Assembly: GCA_900470095.1 (NCBI GenBank)
Contig: UBZM01000021.1
Span: forward strand, 73,535-137,534
Direction: 5' to 3'
From: Hyphomicrobiales bacterium
GTDB taxonomy: Bacteria; Pseudomonadota; Alphaproteobacteria; Rhizobiales; Beijerinckiaceae
Length of the DNA stretch: 64,000 nt
Made by a program: the position numbers and the translations under genes. The notes beneath the pieces are model-generated. The model saw only the letters and a list, made by a program, of their open reading frames with translations, did no database searches and was not told the DNA's origin. Shown here piece by piece: positions 54,879-63,894 of the stretch; within the stretch, counting starts at the first letter, position 1; every line of letters begins with the position of its first letter.

Positions 54879-54976
54879 GCATCGGGCCGAAAAGTGGATT
54901 GCGGTTTTCGGGAAAGCCGATGCAATCACAGATGGTTAGATCATCGGACCGGATACGATATCCGGTCCGATGATCT
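54879..54976. repeat. Double-hairpin intergenic repeat, copy B
   Basis: About 98 bp repeat copy A (13272-13370). Hairpin 1 spans 54879-54923 (GCATCGG paired with CCGATGC, with GAAAA/TTTTC inside). Hairpin 2 spans 54939-54975, a perfect 15-bp stem GATCATCGGACCGGA against TCCGGTCCGATGATC with loop TACGATA. It begins one or two bases after the DUF6460 stop, between it and the convergent pyrD gene, where it can act as a two-way terminator. Confidence 0.85.
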
Positions 54977-55041
54977 AGACGTCCGAGGCGGCGCAAGCTG
55001 GCCATGGCATGAGCGCCAAAGCCTGTGGCGCGGGCTGCGCC

Positions 55042-56133
55042 TTACAGGCCCTCTCCCCGCGCGATCGCCTCGGCATCGCGGCCGACGAGGTCCGCAATCC
55101 GGCTCGCCCCGGCACGGCGGGCCTCACGCACCAGCCCCGTCTTGACCTCGCTCACGAGGGCGGGGCCCTTGAAGACCATCGCCGAATAGAACTGCACCAG
55201 GCTGGCGCCGGCCCTGATCTTGGCGAAGGCGGTGGAGGCGGAGTCGACACCGCCGACACCGACCAGCGGGAATTGCGCCTCGACGCGCCGATAGGTCTCG
55301 GCCAGGATGCGGGTCGAAGACGTAAAGAGCGGTCGGCCTGAGAGGCCGCCGGTTTCGCCGCGAGAAGCTCCCCGCAGGCTGTCCGGCCGTGCCACAGTGG
55401 TGTTGGAGACGATCATGCCGTCGATCGCGCGCCTGCGGGCCACTGCCACGATACCGTCGAGCTCGGGCAGCGTCAGGTCAGGAGCGATCTTGAGCAGAAC
55501 CGGCGTGCGGTGGCCGGTGGCCTGTCCGGCCTCGTCGCGGGCGGCGAGCGCTCGCGCGATCAGGTCGTCCAGCGCCGATTCCGCCTGCAGATCCCGCAGG
55601 CCCGGCGTGTTGGGCGAGGAGACGTTCACCGTCAGGAAATCGGCAAGCGGCGCCAGCCGCCTGGCCAGGATGGCGTAGTCGGCGGCGCGGTCGGCGGAGT
55701 CCTTGTTGGCGCCGAGATTGACCCCAACGATGCCGCCGCGCTTGCGGCGAGCCGCGAGCCTGGCCGCGACGGCTTCCATGCCCTCGCTGTTCAACCCATA
55801 TCGATTGATGACGGCTTCGTCTTCGGGCAACCGGAAGACGCGAGGGCGCGGATTGCCGGGTTGCGGCAGCGGCGTCACGCCGCCGACCTCGACAAAGCCG
55901 AAGCCGAGGCCCAACGCGCCGTCGATCGCTTCCGCATGTTTATCGAAACCGGCGGCCAGGCCGACCGGGTTCGGGAAGGAGAGCCCAAAGGCCTCGGTCG
56001 CCAGGATCGGATCGTCGGCAGCCGGCTTCAACGCTGGTGCGGCCGCCAGTGCGGCAACCGTCAGGCGATGCGCCATCTCGGCATCCAGCCTGTGGATCAG
56101 GGGCCGGGCGAGGGAGAAGAGGCTACCGATCAC
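55042..56133 (-). CDS. pyrD: Dihydroorotate dehydrogenase (quinone), class 2
   Basis: This 363-residue flavoprotein oxidises dihydroorotate to orotate in pyrimidine synthesis, passing electrons to quinone at the inner membrane. It has the N-terminal amphipathic helix of class 2 enzymes ([20 protein letters not shown]), [12 protein letters not shown], the catalytic Ser region [14 protein letters not shown] and the FMN-binding [14 protein letters not shown] and [12 protein letters not shown]. The length is normal. Its ATG overlaps the stop of the DUF952 gene by four bases. Confidence 0.96.
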   Translation of the reverse strand: MIGSLFSLARPLIHRLDAEMAHRLTVAALAAAPALKPAADDPILATEAFGLSFPNPVGLAAGFDKHAEAIDGALGLGFGFVEVGGVTPLPQPGNPRPRVFRLPEDEAVINRYGLNSEGMEAVAARLAARRKRGGIVGVNLGANKDSADRAADYAILARRLAPLADFLTVNVSSPNTPGLRDLQAESALDDLIARALAARDEAGQATGHRTPVLLKIAPDLTLPELDGIVAVARRRAIDGMIVSNTTVARPDSLRGASRGETGGLSGRPLFTSSTRILAETYRRVEAQFPLVGVGGVDSASTAFAKIRAGASLVQFYSAMVFKGPALVSEVKTGLVREARRAGASRIADLVGRDAEAIARGEGL

Positions 56134-56486
56134 GAAATGTCCTCCGGAATGACGGGGCTGCCATTCGTCCCCGTGGCGAGCGGCGCAATCCAGCGCGCGG
56201 TCTTGGGGTCGAGGGCCGAATAGAGATGCGGGAAGAGCGCGCCGCCGCGCGAAGGCTCGTAGCGCAGCGTCGAGCCGAGTGCCGTATCATCCACCGCGAT
56301 CAGCACGAGGCCGCTCTGACCGGCGAAATGCTTCGCTGCCGTCTCGCGAAGCTGTCCGCCTGTGGAGAAATGGATGTAGCCGTCGGCGAGATCGATGGCA
56401 GCGCCGTTGAATGACCCGGCGAGCTCGGCGTCACGCCACAGCTGTTCGGGGCAGATCTTGTAGATGAGGGGCACGGGACGTCTCAT
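56130..56486 (-). CDS. DUF952 family protein
   Basis: This 118-residue protein matches DUF952: [19 protein letters not shown], then [20 protein letters not shown] and [20 protein letters not shown]. The family resembles glutathione-S-transferase-associated small domains, with unknown biochemistry, and is often found before pyrD in alphaproteobacteria. I chose the ATG at 56486, just before the conserved domain. Four-base overlap with pyrD indicates coupling. Confidence 0.88.
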   Translation of the reverse strand: MRRPVPLIYKICPEQLWRDAELAGSFNGAAIDLADGYIHFSTGGQLRETAAKHFAGQSGLVLIAVDDTALGSTLRYEPSRGGALFPHLYSALDPKTARWIAPLATGTNGSPVIPEDIS

Positions 56487-56641
56487 TGGTTCGGCGTTGT
56501 ACACGCCATAGCGGGTGCAGTCGGTTCCGGGCAAATCATCTCGGGCCCACCCACGGAAATCAGATTGAGGTCTCATCGAGTAGGGGATATTTCCTATCCT
56601 CGTCCTGTTCTCCCGGCACATCAGGATCCGAGGCCCGTCCG

Positions 56642-57271
56642 ATGCTGTCCCACGACCAGATCTGGAGCGCGATCGATGCGCTGGCCCAGCGCTACGGTTT
56701 CACGCCGTCGGGTCTGGCGCGCAGGGCAGGGCTCGACGCCACGACCTTCAACCGGTCCAAGCGCATTGGCCCGGATGGCCGCGAGCGCTGGCCTTCGACC
56801 GAGTCGATCGCCAAGATCCTGGGGGCTACCGGCGCTTCGCTCGACGAGTTCATGAGCGTGGTGACGCACCGCGGCGCCGCGCCGGCGCCCACCATTCCCC
56901 TGCTCGGCTTCGCACAGGCGGGGTTGGGCGGTTTCTTCGACGGCAGCGGCCTGCCTGCTGGCTCCGGCTGGGAAGAGGTGGCTTCTCCCGGTCTGTCCGA
57001 CGAGAAGGCCTATGCGCTTGAGATCGCCGGCGATTCTATGCTGCCGATCTATCGCGATGGCGACATCATCATCGTTTCTCCTGCGGCTGCCGTGAGGCGG
57101 GGCGACCGGGTCGTGGTCATGACCACGGAAGGCGAGGTCCTGGCGAGGCAGCTCAAGCGCGAGACCGCCAGGACCGTCGAACTCGCCTCGCTCAATCCCG
57201 AGCAGCCCGATCGGGTTCTCGCATTATCCGAGATCGCCTTCATGGCGCGGGTGATCTGGGCGAGCCAGTAG
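56642..57271 (+). CDS. XRE-type repressor with S24 (LexA-like) peptidase domain
   Basis: The 209-residue protein has an N-terminal HTH (YGFTPSGLARRAGLDATTFN) and a C-terminal LexA/CI-type self-cleaving domain: possible Ala-Gly cleavage site in GFAQAGLGG, catalytic Ser in IAGDSMLPIYRDGD and Lys in LARQLKRE. All active residues are present. Such genes are widespread in alphaproteobacterial chromosomes without a prophage, and no phage genes are seen here. It may respond to DNA damage. It is divergent from the DUF952-pyrD pair and convergent with the kinase gene. Confidence 0.88.
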   Translation: MLSHDQIWSAIDALAQRYGFTPSGLARRAGLDATTFNRSKRIGPDGRERWPSTESIAKILGATGASLDEFMSVVTHRGAAPAPTIPLLGFAQAGLGGFFDGSGLPAGSGWEEVASPGLSDEKAYALEIAGDSMLPIYRDGDIIIVSPAAAVRRGDRVVVMTTEGEVLARQLKRETARTVELASLNPEQPDRVLALSEIAFMARVIWASQ

Positions 57272-57276
57272 AGCCC

Positions 57277-58728
57277 TCAGTTCACCCCTCTGATCGGCAG
57301 CGCCACCTTGAAGACGGCCCCGATCCTCGAGGGTTCGAGCGCGATCGAGCCGCCGTGCAGGCGGACGAGTTCCGCCGCGATGGCGAGGCCCAGCCCTGTG
57401 CCGCCGGGATTGACCGAACCTCGAAAGGCCTGGAACAGATTGGCCTTCGCCCGTTCCGGAACGCCGGGGCCGTTGTCGCAGACGCGCAGAACGACCTCAT
57501 GAAGCTCGCGCGCCGCACTGATCGTCAGGGTCGGCTGGCGGCCGGGTTCGGCGCCTGCACGGGTCAGGGCCTCGACGGCGTTGCGCATCAGATTGAGCAG
57601 CACGCGCGCCATCTGGTCGGGGTCGCAGGGCAGGATGAGTTCCGCCGGAACTTCGTTGGCGAAGCTCACGGTCGGGCTTTCCGCAAGGCCGAGCAGTTCG
57701 CCCGCATCGGCTACAAGCTGCCGAAGCGCGACTTCGCGCAGAGTAGGCGTCGCCTCGGCGGCGCGGCCATAGGCGAGTGTCGCCTGGCAGAAGGCGATGG
57801 CGCGGTCGAGCGTGGCAATCAGGCGCGGCGCGAAGCGCCGGATCTTCGGGTCACGCGTTTCGGTCAGCCGGTCCGACATCAACTGGGCTGCAGCCAGCAT
57901 GTTGCGCAGGTCGTGGTTGACCTTGCTGACCGCCAGACCGAGCTCGGCGAGGTGCTTCTTTGTGCGCAGCTCGTCTGCCAGCGTCATTTGCATGCGTGCG
58001 AGCGCCCGTTCGGCCTCGCCGATCTCGTCCGCGCGCTGGCTCGGCGTGATGATCCGGTGCGGGTTCTCCGGGTCGGCCTCGAATTCCATCACATTGGCCG
58101 CGACCTGACGGATCGGGCCGACGATGAGCCAGTTCAGGGCAAGATAGACCAGCCCCGCCGTCAGCCCCGAGATCAGCAGCGACAGCAGCAGAATATTGCC
58201 TGAGAACACCAGCATGGCGCGGCGCAGCGGCGCCTCGTCGATGATCAGTTCGACGAAATCGGCGCCGCCCACCGCCTCACCGATGACCCGGATCGGCGTG
58301 TCATGGGCGGGCATAATCAGAGTGTCGAGAGACTCGATGATGGAGGTGAACCAGCCCATCTGGCGCAGATCCACGGTTCGCGCCACCTCGGGCGGCATGG
58401 AATCGAGGCTGAGAAGGCGCCGCGCACCGCCGACGCGGGCGGCGATGGCGCGTGCGCCGACGCCCATCAACAGGCGGCTCTCGCTGCCTTCGGGCAGGCC
58501 CTCCGGCGGAGCGCCCTCGAGAACCAGCACGGCGATCTGCGCGGCTGCGAGGCGGTCATTCAGCCAGTTGCGCCGAAAGTTCGCGACAGACGGCAAGTAG
58601 ATCAGCACTTCCGCCAGCATCACGAAAAGCACGGTCAGCAGCAGCAGCTTTGCGGAAAGGCCGAGCCGCGTCAGGCTGCGTGGTACGCTGACGGATAGCG
58701 ACTGCTTGTCGAGGCGTGGCGACTCCAT
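57277..58728 (-). CDS. Sensor histidine kinase with NHDLRN-type H-box
   Basis: This 483-residue membrane kinase has TM1 (LLLLTVLFVMLAEVLIYLP), a periplasmic domain of about 130 residues, TM2 (ILLLSLLISGLTAGLVYLAL), HAMP and a phospho-acceptor helix reading VSKVNHDLRNMLAAAQ instead of the usual SHELRTPL. A normal ATPase domain follows (NLMRNAVEAL, CDNGPGVP, GGTGLGLAIA). H-boxes with HDLRN occur in a known alphaproteobacterial subgroup. It lies 9 bp after the flavoprotein gene and is probably co-transcribed with it. The partner regulator is unknown. Confidence 0.88.
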   Translation of the reverse strand: MESPRLDKQSLSVSVPRSLTRLGLSAKLLLLTVLFVMLAEVLIYLPSVANFRRNWLNDRLAAAQIAVLVLEGAPPEGLPEGSESRLLMGVGARAIAARVGGARRLLSLDSMPPEVARTVDLRQMGWFTSIIESLDTLIMPAHDTPIRVIGEAVGGADFVELIIDEAPLRRAMLVFSGNILLLSLLISGLTAGLVYLALNWLIVGPIRQVAANVMEFEADPENPHRIITPSQRADEIGEAERALARMQMTLADELRTKKHLAELGLAVSKVNHDLRNMLAAAQLMSDRLTETRDPKIRRFAPRLIATLDRAIAFCQATLAYGRAAEATPTLREVALRQLVADAGELLGLAESPTVSFANEVPAELILPCDPDQMARVLLNLMRNAVEALTRAGAEPGRQPTLTISAARELHEVVLRVCDNGPGVPERAKANLFQAFRGSVNPGGTGLGLAIAAELVRLHGGSIALEPSRIGAVFKVALPIRGVN

Positions 58729-58737
58729 GCGGCGAGC

Positions 58738-60198
58738 TTATCCGAAGCGGCGCAGGAAGCCGATAAGCCGGCGAATGCCCGGCCGGGACGCAAGCGGAGA
58801 GTAGACGGAGAGGGCAGTCCGCTTCGAGAGCTCCGAGAGGCTCGAGGAGGGGAGGACCAGTCCGGCGACATCCCTGACGTTCAGCCCCTTCTCGATCGCC
58901 AGGCACCAGAGCGCGATCAGCTCGCCGGCCTTGGCACCAATGATGGTGGTGCCAAGAATACGGCCTCTGCCGTCGGTGATAAGTTTGACGAAGCCCTCCG
59001 TCTGCCGTTCGGCCTGAGCCCTGTCGTTGTCGGCGTAGGGCCAGCGCAGGATCCGGATGTCACGCGCTGCCTTGCGGGCCTGTTCCTCCGACAGGCCGAT
59101 GCTGGCAAGCTCGGGTTCGCAGGAGGTCACTCTTGGCAGCGCCGTCGCGCTCGCCTTCACCGGCAGGCGGAACAGGATATTGCGGAGAACCAGGCTCGCC
59201 TGGTGGCTGGCCGCATGCCCAAGGTGAGAGCGGTGCGGAATGGCGCTGGCGCAGCCGCCGATGGCGAAGACTCGCCGGTTGGCCGTCCGCAGGCCGTTGT
59301 TGACGACAATACCGCCGGTATCGCTGGCAATGCCTGCAAGCTCGAGATCGAGCGCCGCGATCGCCGGCTGCCCTTCGCTCGCCACCAGAAGGTGCGTGCC
59401 ATCCAGGGCCAGCTCCGCTTCGCTCTTTGTCCCCGCCAGAACGAGGCGCACGCGATTGCGCGGGGTTTCGACACGCAGGATCTCGGCCCGTTCGTGCAGC
59501 GCGATCCCGTCCCGCAGCAGCGCGCGACGGATCAGCGCCACCGCCTCCGGGTCCTCGTCGGCAAGCAGGTCCTCGGCTCCAACGATCGTGACGCTGCTGC
59601 CGAGGCGGCGCATTGCCTGCGCGACTTCGACCCCTTCCGAACCGCATCCGAGCACGATCAGACGCTCCGGGCGGCGGCTCAGGGTGAGAACGGATGCCAT
59701 CGTCAGGACAGAGGCCTTGCCGATGCCAGGAATTGGCGGAGGTGCCGGGCGCGAACCCGTTGCGATGACGAAACGTCGTGCCCTGATCTCCCGATCGCCG
59801 ACCTGCACGGTGTTGCGGTCGCGAAACCGAGCCTCGCCCGTGATCACGTTGACGCCCAACGCCGCCAGGCGCTCGGCCGTTTCGTTCGGAGCCAGCGCCG
59901 CGACAACGCCGGCGATATGCGCCTGGATCTTGGCGAAATCCACGTCCAGCTCACCGGCGGCGATGCCGAAATGGCCGGCGTCGTGGAGCAGTCTCGCCCG
60001 TATGCTGGCGGCGATCAGTGCGCTTGAGATGACAGCGTTCTTGCCGCCTCCGAGGCGGTCGCGCTCCACCAGCACGACCGAAACACCAAACAGCGCCGCT
60101 GCTGTCGCAAGGGAAAGTCCGGCGCCACCGCCTCCGATAACGCAGATGTCGGGGGTCAGCGGCGTCATACTGGATGCCGTTGCCGGACTGCCGGTCAC
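58738..60198 (-). CDS. Pyridine nucleotide-disulfide oxidoreductase family flavoprotein lacking the redox cysteines
   Basis: This 486-residue protein has the FAD motif CVIGGGGAGLSLA, the NAD(P) motif LIVLGCGSEGVEVAQAM, ending FAIGGCAS and a C-terminal dimerisation domain, as in lipoamide dehydrogenase or mercuric reductase. Where the family has GGTCxNxGCxPSK it reads LGGGKNAVISSAL (Lys53 and Ser58 in the Cys places), and the C-terminal His-Pro-Thr motif reads LPSSSLSE. Disulfide chemistry is therefore impossible; it may be a plain NAD(P)H:quinone or electron-transfer flavoprotein. I chose the GTG at 60198 for its strong AGGGAGAGG; the ATG at 60168 has no ribosome site. Confidence 0.8.
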   Translation of the reverse strand: MTGSPATASSMTPLTPDICVIGGGGAGLSLATAAALFGVSVVLVERDRLGGGKNAVISSALIAASIRARLLHDAGHFGIAAGELDVDFAKIQAHIAGVVAALAPNETAERLAALGVNVITGEARFRDRNTVQVGDREIRARRFVIATGSRPAPPPIPGIGKASVLTMASVLTLSRRPERLIVLGCGSEGVEVAQAMRRLGSSVTIVGAEDLLADEDPEAVALIRRALLRDGIALHERAEILRVETPRNRVRLVLAGTKSEAELALDGTHLLVASEGQPAIAALDLELAGIASDTGGIVVNNGLRTANRRVFAIGGCASAIPHRSHLGHAASHQASLVLRNILFRLPVKASATALPRVTSCEPELASIGLSEEQARKAARDIRILRWPYADNDRAQAERQTEGFVKLITDGRGRILGTTIIGAKAGELIALWCLAIEKGLNVRDVAGLVLPSSSLSELSKRTALSVYSPLASRPGIRRLIGFLRRFG

Positions 60199-60356
60199 AT
60201 CGCCTCTCCCTGATCTGCGTTCCGATCCCTGCTGATGCGTTGTCAGAGTGCAGGAATCAAGGCCGGCACTCCGGAAGTACTGGAGCGGCACGTCGTTGGA
60301 CAGGAATTATCACGATGGGATTGGTACCGCGCGTGCGAAGTCTCAGCGATATCGCC

Positions 60357-62684
60357 TCAGGCGACGTGACGTCCCCTGTCAGGGGAGAAGGCGGATATCG
60401 GCTCGGGCCTGCCGAAGAGATAGCCCTGTGCCCGGTGGGCGCCGAGCAACTGCACAGCGATACGCTGCTGCTCGGTTTCGATGCCTTCGACGACGACATT
60501 CATCGAAAGGCGTCGAGCAAGCTGGCAGACGGCCTCGATGATGGCTTTCGACGCCTCATTGGCATGCACGTCGCGGCTGAAGCTCTGATCGATCTTCACC
60601 TGGGCGAAGGGGTAGGTCGAGAGATAGGCAAGCGAGGAGTAGCCGGTGCCGAAATCATCGAGTGCGAACTTCACGCCGAGCGCGCGCAACTCGTGAATGG
60701 CGGCGAGCGTGCCCTTGTTATCCTCGATCAGCAGGGATTCCGTCACCTCGAGCGTCAGGCGGTGGGAGCTGAGCCCGGAGGTGATGAGCGCCTCCTTGAC
60801 CGTCTCGACGATCCGGCGTGGTTCGCGGAACTGCAGCGGGGAGATGTTGACGGAAACGCCGATCTCTTTCGGCCAGGCCGCCGCGTCCATGCAAGCCTGC
60901 CTGATCGCCCAGTCGCCCATGGCGGCGATCAGGCCGGAGCTTTCGGCAATCGGGATGAAGATGCCGGGCGGGATCATTCCGCGGGTTGGGTGGCGCCAGC
61001 GCATCAACGCCTCGCGGTTGACCACATCCTGCGTCTTCAGGTCGATGATGGCCTGATAGTACAGTTCGAGCGACTTGTTCTCGCAGGCCCTGCGCAGATC
61101 CACTTCGATCTCGTGCCGATCGAGCATCTCCTCGGCCATTGCCGGGTTGAAGAAGGTCAGCGTGTTGCGACCCGCGGCCTTGGCCTTGTAGAGGGCGGTG
61201 TCAGCGTGGCGCAGCAGGTCGGCCGGCGTCGCGGCATCAAGCGGCGCCATCGCGATCCCGACGCTGGCGGTCACGTAGACGGTCTTGGTTTCGAGCAGGA
61301 ACGCCTTGGCCATCGCGTCGATCATGCGTTGGGCGATCGTGGTGACGATGGTGAGACTGGCTGACGGCAGGATCAGAACGAACTCGTCGCCGCCGAAGCG
61401 AGCCAACAGGTCGCCACCGCGAATGACGCCGCGAAGGCGCATAGCCGTTTCGGAGAGGACGCGATCGCCGATGTCGTGGCCAAGGCTGTCATTGACCTGC
61501 TTGAACCCGTCGAGATCGACATAGAGCAGCGCGAAGGCTTCGCCCGTTCGCTCCAGCTTGCGAAAGGACTCGGACAGTTCGTTGTTGAATTCGAAGCGGT
61601 TGGCGAGGCCGGTCAGCTCGTCGAAGCGGGCCATCCGCTCGATCCTCGCCTCCGTCGCCTTCCTCTCGGTCGCATCTTCGGTCAGCATCAGCACGCCGCC
61701 TTCGGCCGCAGGCGCGATGGTGACGACCAGCAGTCGGCCGCCGCGGGTTTGCAACTCGCGGGTGACTGCCTGTTGCGACTGCTGAACCTCACTGAGCGCG
61801 CTTCTGATGTCGCGAACCTGGTCAGCGCTGATGACCTGGCGCTCGATCAGGAAGCGGGCGATCGCCGTCAAAGGCGTGCCGGGGAGGGCGAGCGTCTCGG
61901 GTATGCCGAAGAGCGTGCGATGCGGTGCGTTGCAGATCGCGAGCTTCAGGCTGCGATCATACATGGCGAGCCCATGGATCATCGTGTTGAGGGCGGCGTC
62001 GAGCGTCAGGTTCTGCGAGTGCAGGGCTGATGCCAACCCGCGTGACTGCTTGGTCGCCTCGCTGAGCGCGAGGAGGTTCCGGTGCAGGGAATTGGTGATG
62101 GCTATGTTGGCCGCTACGTACAGGAACGCGAAATAGCCGATATAGTGATAGTAATCGTTGGAGGCCTGGACGAGGCCGATGGCCATCGGCACGCAGAAGG
62201 TCAGGAGCTGCACGGCGACGAATTTCGGCCGGCCGGCGTTGCGCGAGACGTAACCGGAGGCCAGCGCGATGGTCGAGGCGACCGATGTGATATGGGCGGC
62301 TGCGTCTTCGGTCTGAGTCAGGGCGATGTAGCAGCTGTAGCCAAGGACTGCGCTGAAAACCGTTGCGCCGAGGAAGTACTCGCGATCCCAGCGCCGTGTC
62401 TCGGCAAAACTGTCATCGGAATGATCGCGCCTGCGATAGCTGATGACGGTCATGATCCGGAGCGCGACGACCAGAGTCACCAGCGCAGTCAGGGTCATGA
62501 AAATGCTGGCGCCCGTCGAGAGCCAGCACAGATAGGGAGTCAGGATACCAGCGATGCCGCCCGGAATGATCGAGCCGGGCGAGGAAAATAGCGAGCTGAC
62601 CAGCAGACGATAGTCCGGCAGGTCGAAATCCTCGCGGACGTCGCCCGGTCTGTCGCTGAGAAGCCCTTTGAAACCACCCGCCAT
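60357..62684 (-). CDS. Membrane PAS-GGDEF-EAL cyclic-di-GMP protein
   Basis: This 775-residue protein has about six N-terminal membrane helices (to residue 205) and a PAS-like domain (about 230-345: MIHGLAMYDRSLKLAICNAP). A GGDEF domain with intact RFGGDEFV and an EAL domain with REALMRW, DDFGTGYSSL and VVVEGIET follow. Both catalytic motifs are complete, so synthesis and breakdown of c-di-GMP are possible. It lies 149 bp downstream of an RpfF-like gene on the same strand, which recalls the RpfF-RpfR (PAS-GGDEF-EAL) pair, although RpfR lacks the membrane part. Confidence 0.92.
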   Translation of the reverse strand: MAGGFKGLLSDRPGDVREDFDLPDYRLLVSSLFSSPGSIIPGGIAGILTPYLCWLSTGASIFMTLTALVTLVVALRIMTVISYRRRDHSDDSFAETRRWDREYFLGATVFSAVLGYSCYIALTQTEDAAAHITSVASTIALASGYVSRNAGRPKFVAVQLLTFCVPMAIGLVQASNDYYHYIGYFAFLYVAANIAITNSLHRNLLALSEATKQSRGLASALHSQNLTLDAALNTMIHGLAMYDRSLKLAICNAPHRTLFGIPETLALPGTPLTAIARFLIERQVISADQVRDIRSALSEVQQSQQAVTRELQTRGGRLLVVTIAPAAEGGVLMLTEDATERKATEARIERMARFDELTGLANRFEFNNELSESFRKLERTGEAFALLYVDLDGFKQVNDSLGHDIGDRVLSETAMRLRGVIRGGDLLARFGGDEFVLILPSASLTIVTTIAQRMIDAMAKAFLLETKTVYVTASVGIAMAPLDAATPADLLRHADTALYKAKAAGRNTLTFFNPAMAEEMLDRHEIEVDLRRACENKSLELYYQAIIDLKTQDVVNREALMRWRHPTRGMIPPGIFIPIAESSGLIAAMGDWAIRQACMDAAAWPKEIGVSVNISPLQFREPRRIVETVKEALITSGLSSHRLTLEVTESLLIEDNKGTLAAIHELRALGVKFALDDFGTGYSSLAYLSTYPFAQVKIDQSFSRDVHANEASKAIIEAVCQLARRLSMNVVVEGIETEQQRIAVQLLGAHRAQGYLFGRPEPISAFSPDRGRHVA

Positions 62685-62833
62685 CCAGTCCCGCCTTGCA
62701 AGGCCTCAGGCGCGCGACACGAGCTTTTCACGAGCCCGAGTTCGCGCCGGATAAACCCTTTAAGCGGAACAGGTAAATGTTTCGTGAGGGGGGCTGCAAC
62801 CGTCTTGCGCCTCCGCGAAGGCGCTTTGCAGGA

Positions 62834-63796
62834 TCAGAGTGCCGCCGCGCTGGACAGGACCGGGCTCGCCGGCCGCTGGTAGACGCGGGTCAGCATACGG
62901 TCCTGCGTCTGCGCGATGCGCTGCAGCTTCGAGATGGCGCTCGGGTTGAGGCGAAGCATGCAATCCGTCCAGATATCGCCAAGATGCTCCAGTTCCTCGC
63001 GCAGGTCGCCGGCCCGGCGATTGAACGCAGAGAACAGCGCGGTCTTGGCTGCGTGCACGGGCAGGGAGTCGCTGGCATATTTGCGGATCCAGTCTTCGCC
63101 GGTGCCGGTCGGCACCACCGCTTCCAGTGCACCGGCCGCCATGAATTCGGCGGCGCTCATCTCTTCGCCGGAGAGCAGCAGGCGCTCCGCTGCACGCGAG
63201 CCCATGCGGCGTGACAACACCGCCACCGCCGTGATCGGGAAGTGGTTGAACTTGATTTCGGGGTAGACGAAGGAGGCCTGCTCCTCGGCGATCATGACAT
63301 TGCAGGAGCGCGGGGCGTCGATCCCGCCGCCGATCGCCTTGGCGTGAATGGTCGAGAGCGTGATCACCAGGCCGTTGAGGCCGCTGGCGTTCCAGACTGC
63401 GCCCTCGATCGAGAGGCGCGCATATTCCGCCAGGGCGGCGCGGTCATTCTTGGCGAGACAGTCGAGATAGAAATCGAGATCGCCGCCGAGGGTGAAGAAT
63501 GGGCCGGTCCCGCGGAAGGCGAGGAAGCGCACCGGTGCGCCGTGATACTGATCCGGCGCTCCCCAGAGAGCATAGATCGCCTTCTGGATCTTGCCGAGGC
63601 TGTCAAGCAGCTGGAGCGTAAAGACTGGCTTCAGCTCCGGCTTGATCGTCACCCACAGCGTCTTGATCTCGGCCTCATAGGCCAGCTGCACCTCGGGCAA
63701 GAAGCCCGCCTTGTGCCGCAACGCGTCGATGACCTCGCAACATTCCAGAGCGACGGCGGGCACCGAATGGGTCTGTGAAGCGAAGGCCTGGAACAT
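62834..63796 (-). CDS. RpfF-like crotonase (DSF-synthase family)
   Basis: This 320-residue crotonase-fold protein aligns by eye with RpfF along its length: FFTLGGDLDFYLDCLAKNDR, HAKAIGGGIDAPRSCNVMIA, EEQASFVYPEIKFNHFP, LLLSGEEMSAAEFMAAG and the C-terminal GDIWTDCMLRLNPSAISKLQ. RpfF makes the cis-2-unsaturated fatty acid signal DSF from acyl-ACP using two Glu. The second Glu is kept (Glu180), while the first is Asp160. Activity may be kept or altered. It is followed by the PAS-GGDEF-EAL gene. A related enoyl-CoA hydratase role is the alternative. Confidence 0.78.
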   Translation of the reverse strand: MFQAFASQTHSVPAVALECCEVIDALRHKAGFLPEVQLAYEAEIKTLWVTIKPELKPVFTLQLLDSLGKIQKAIYALWGAPDQYHGAPVRFLAFRGTGPFFTLGGDLDFYLDCLAKNDRAALAEYARLSIEGAVWNASGLNGLVITLSTIHAKAIGGGIDAPRSCNVMIAEEQASFVYPEIKFNHFPITAVAVLSRRMGSRAAERLLLSGEEMSAAEFMAAGALEAVVPTGTGEDWIRKYASDSLPVHAAKTALFSAFNRRAGDLREELEHLGDIWTDCMLRLNPSAISKLQRIAQTQDRMLTRVYQRPASPVLSSAAAL

Positions 63797-63894
63797 GCCG
63801 CAAATCCCGTCAGGTCAGACAATTTGGAACGCCTCCGCAGGGTAGAAGAAGTTAATGAACTGTAAACGATAACCGGCAGAAATGGTTAATTTCA

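Noticed and set aside
56642..57271. S24-type repressor as sign of a prophage
   Set aside because: No integrase, capsid, tail or lysis gene lies near it, and its neighbours pyrD and a kinase are chromosomal.
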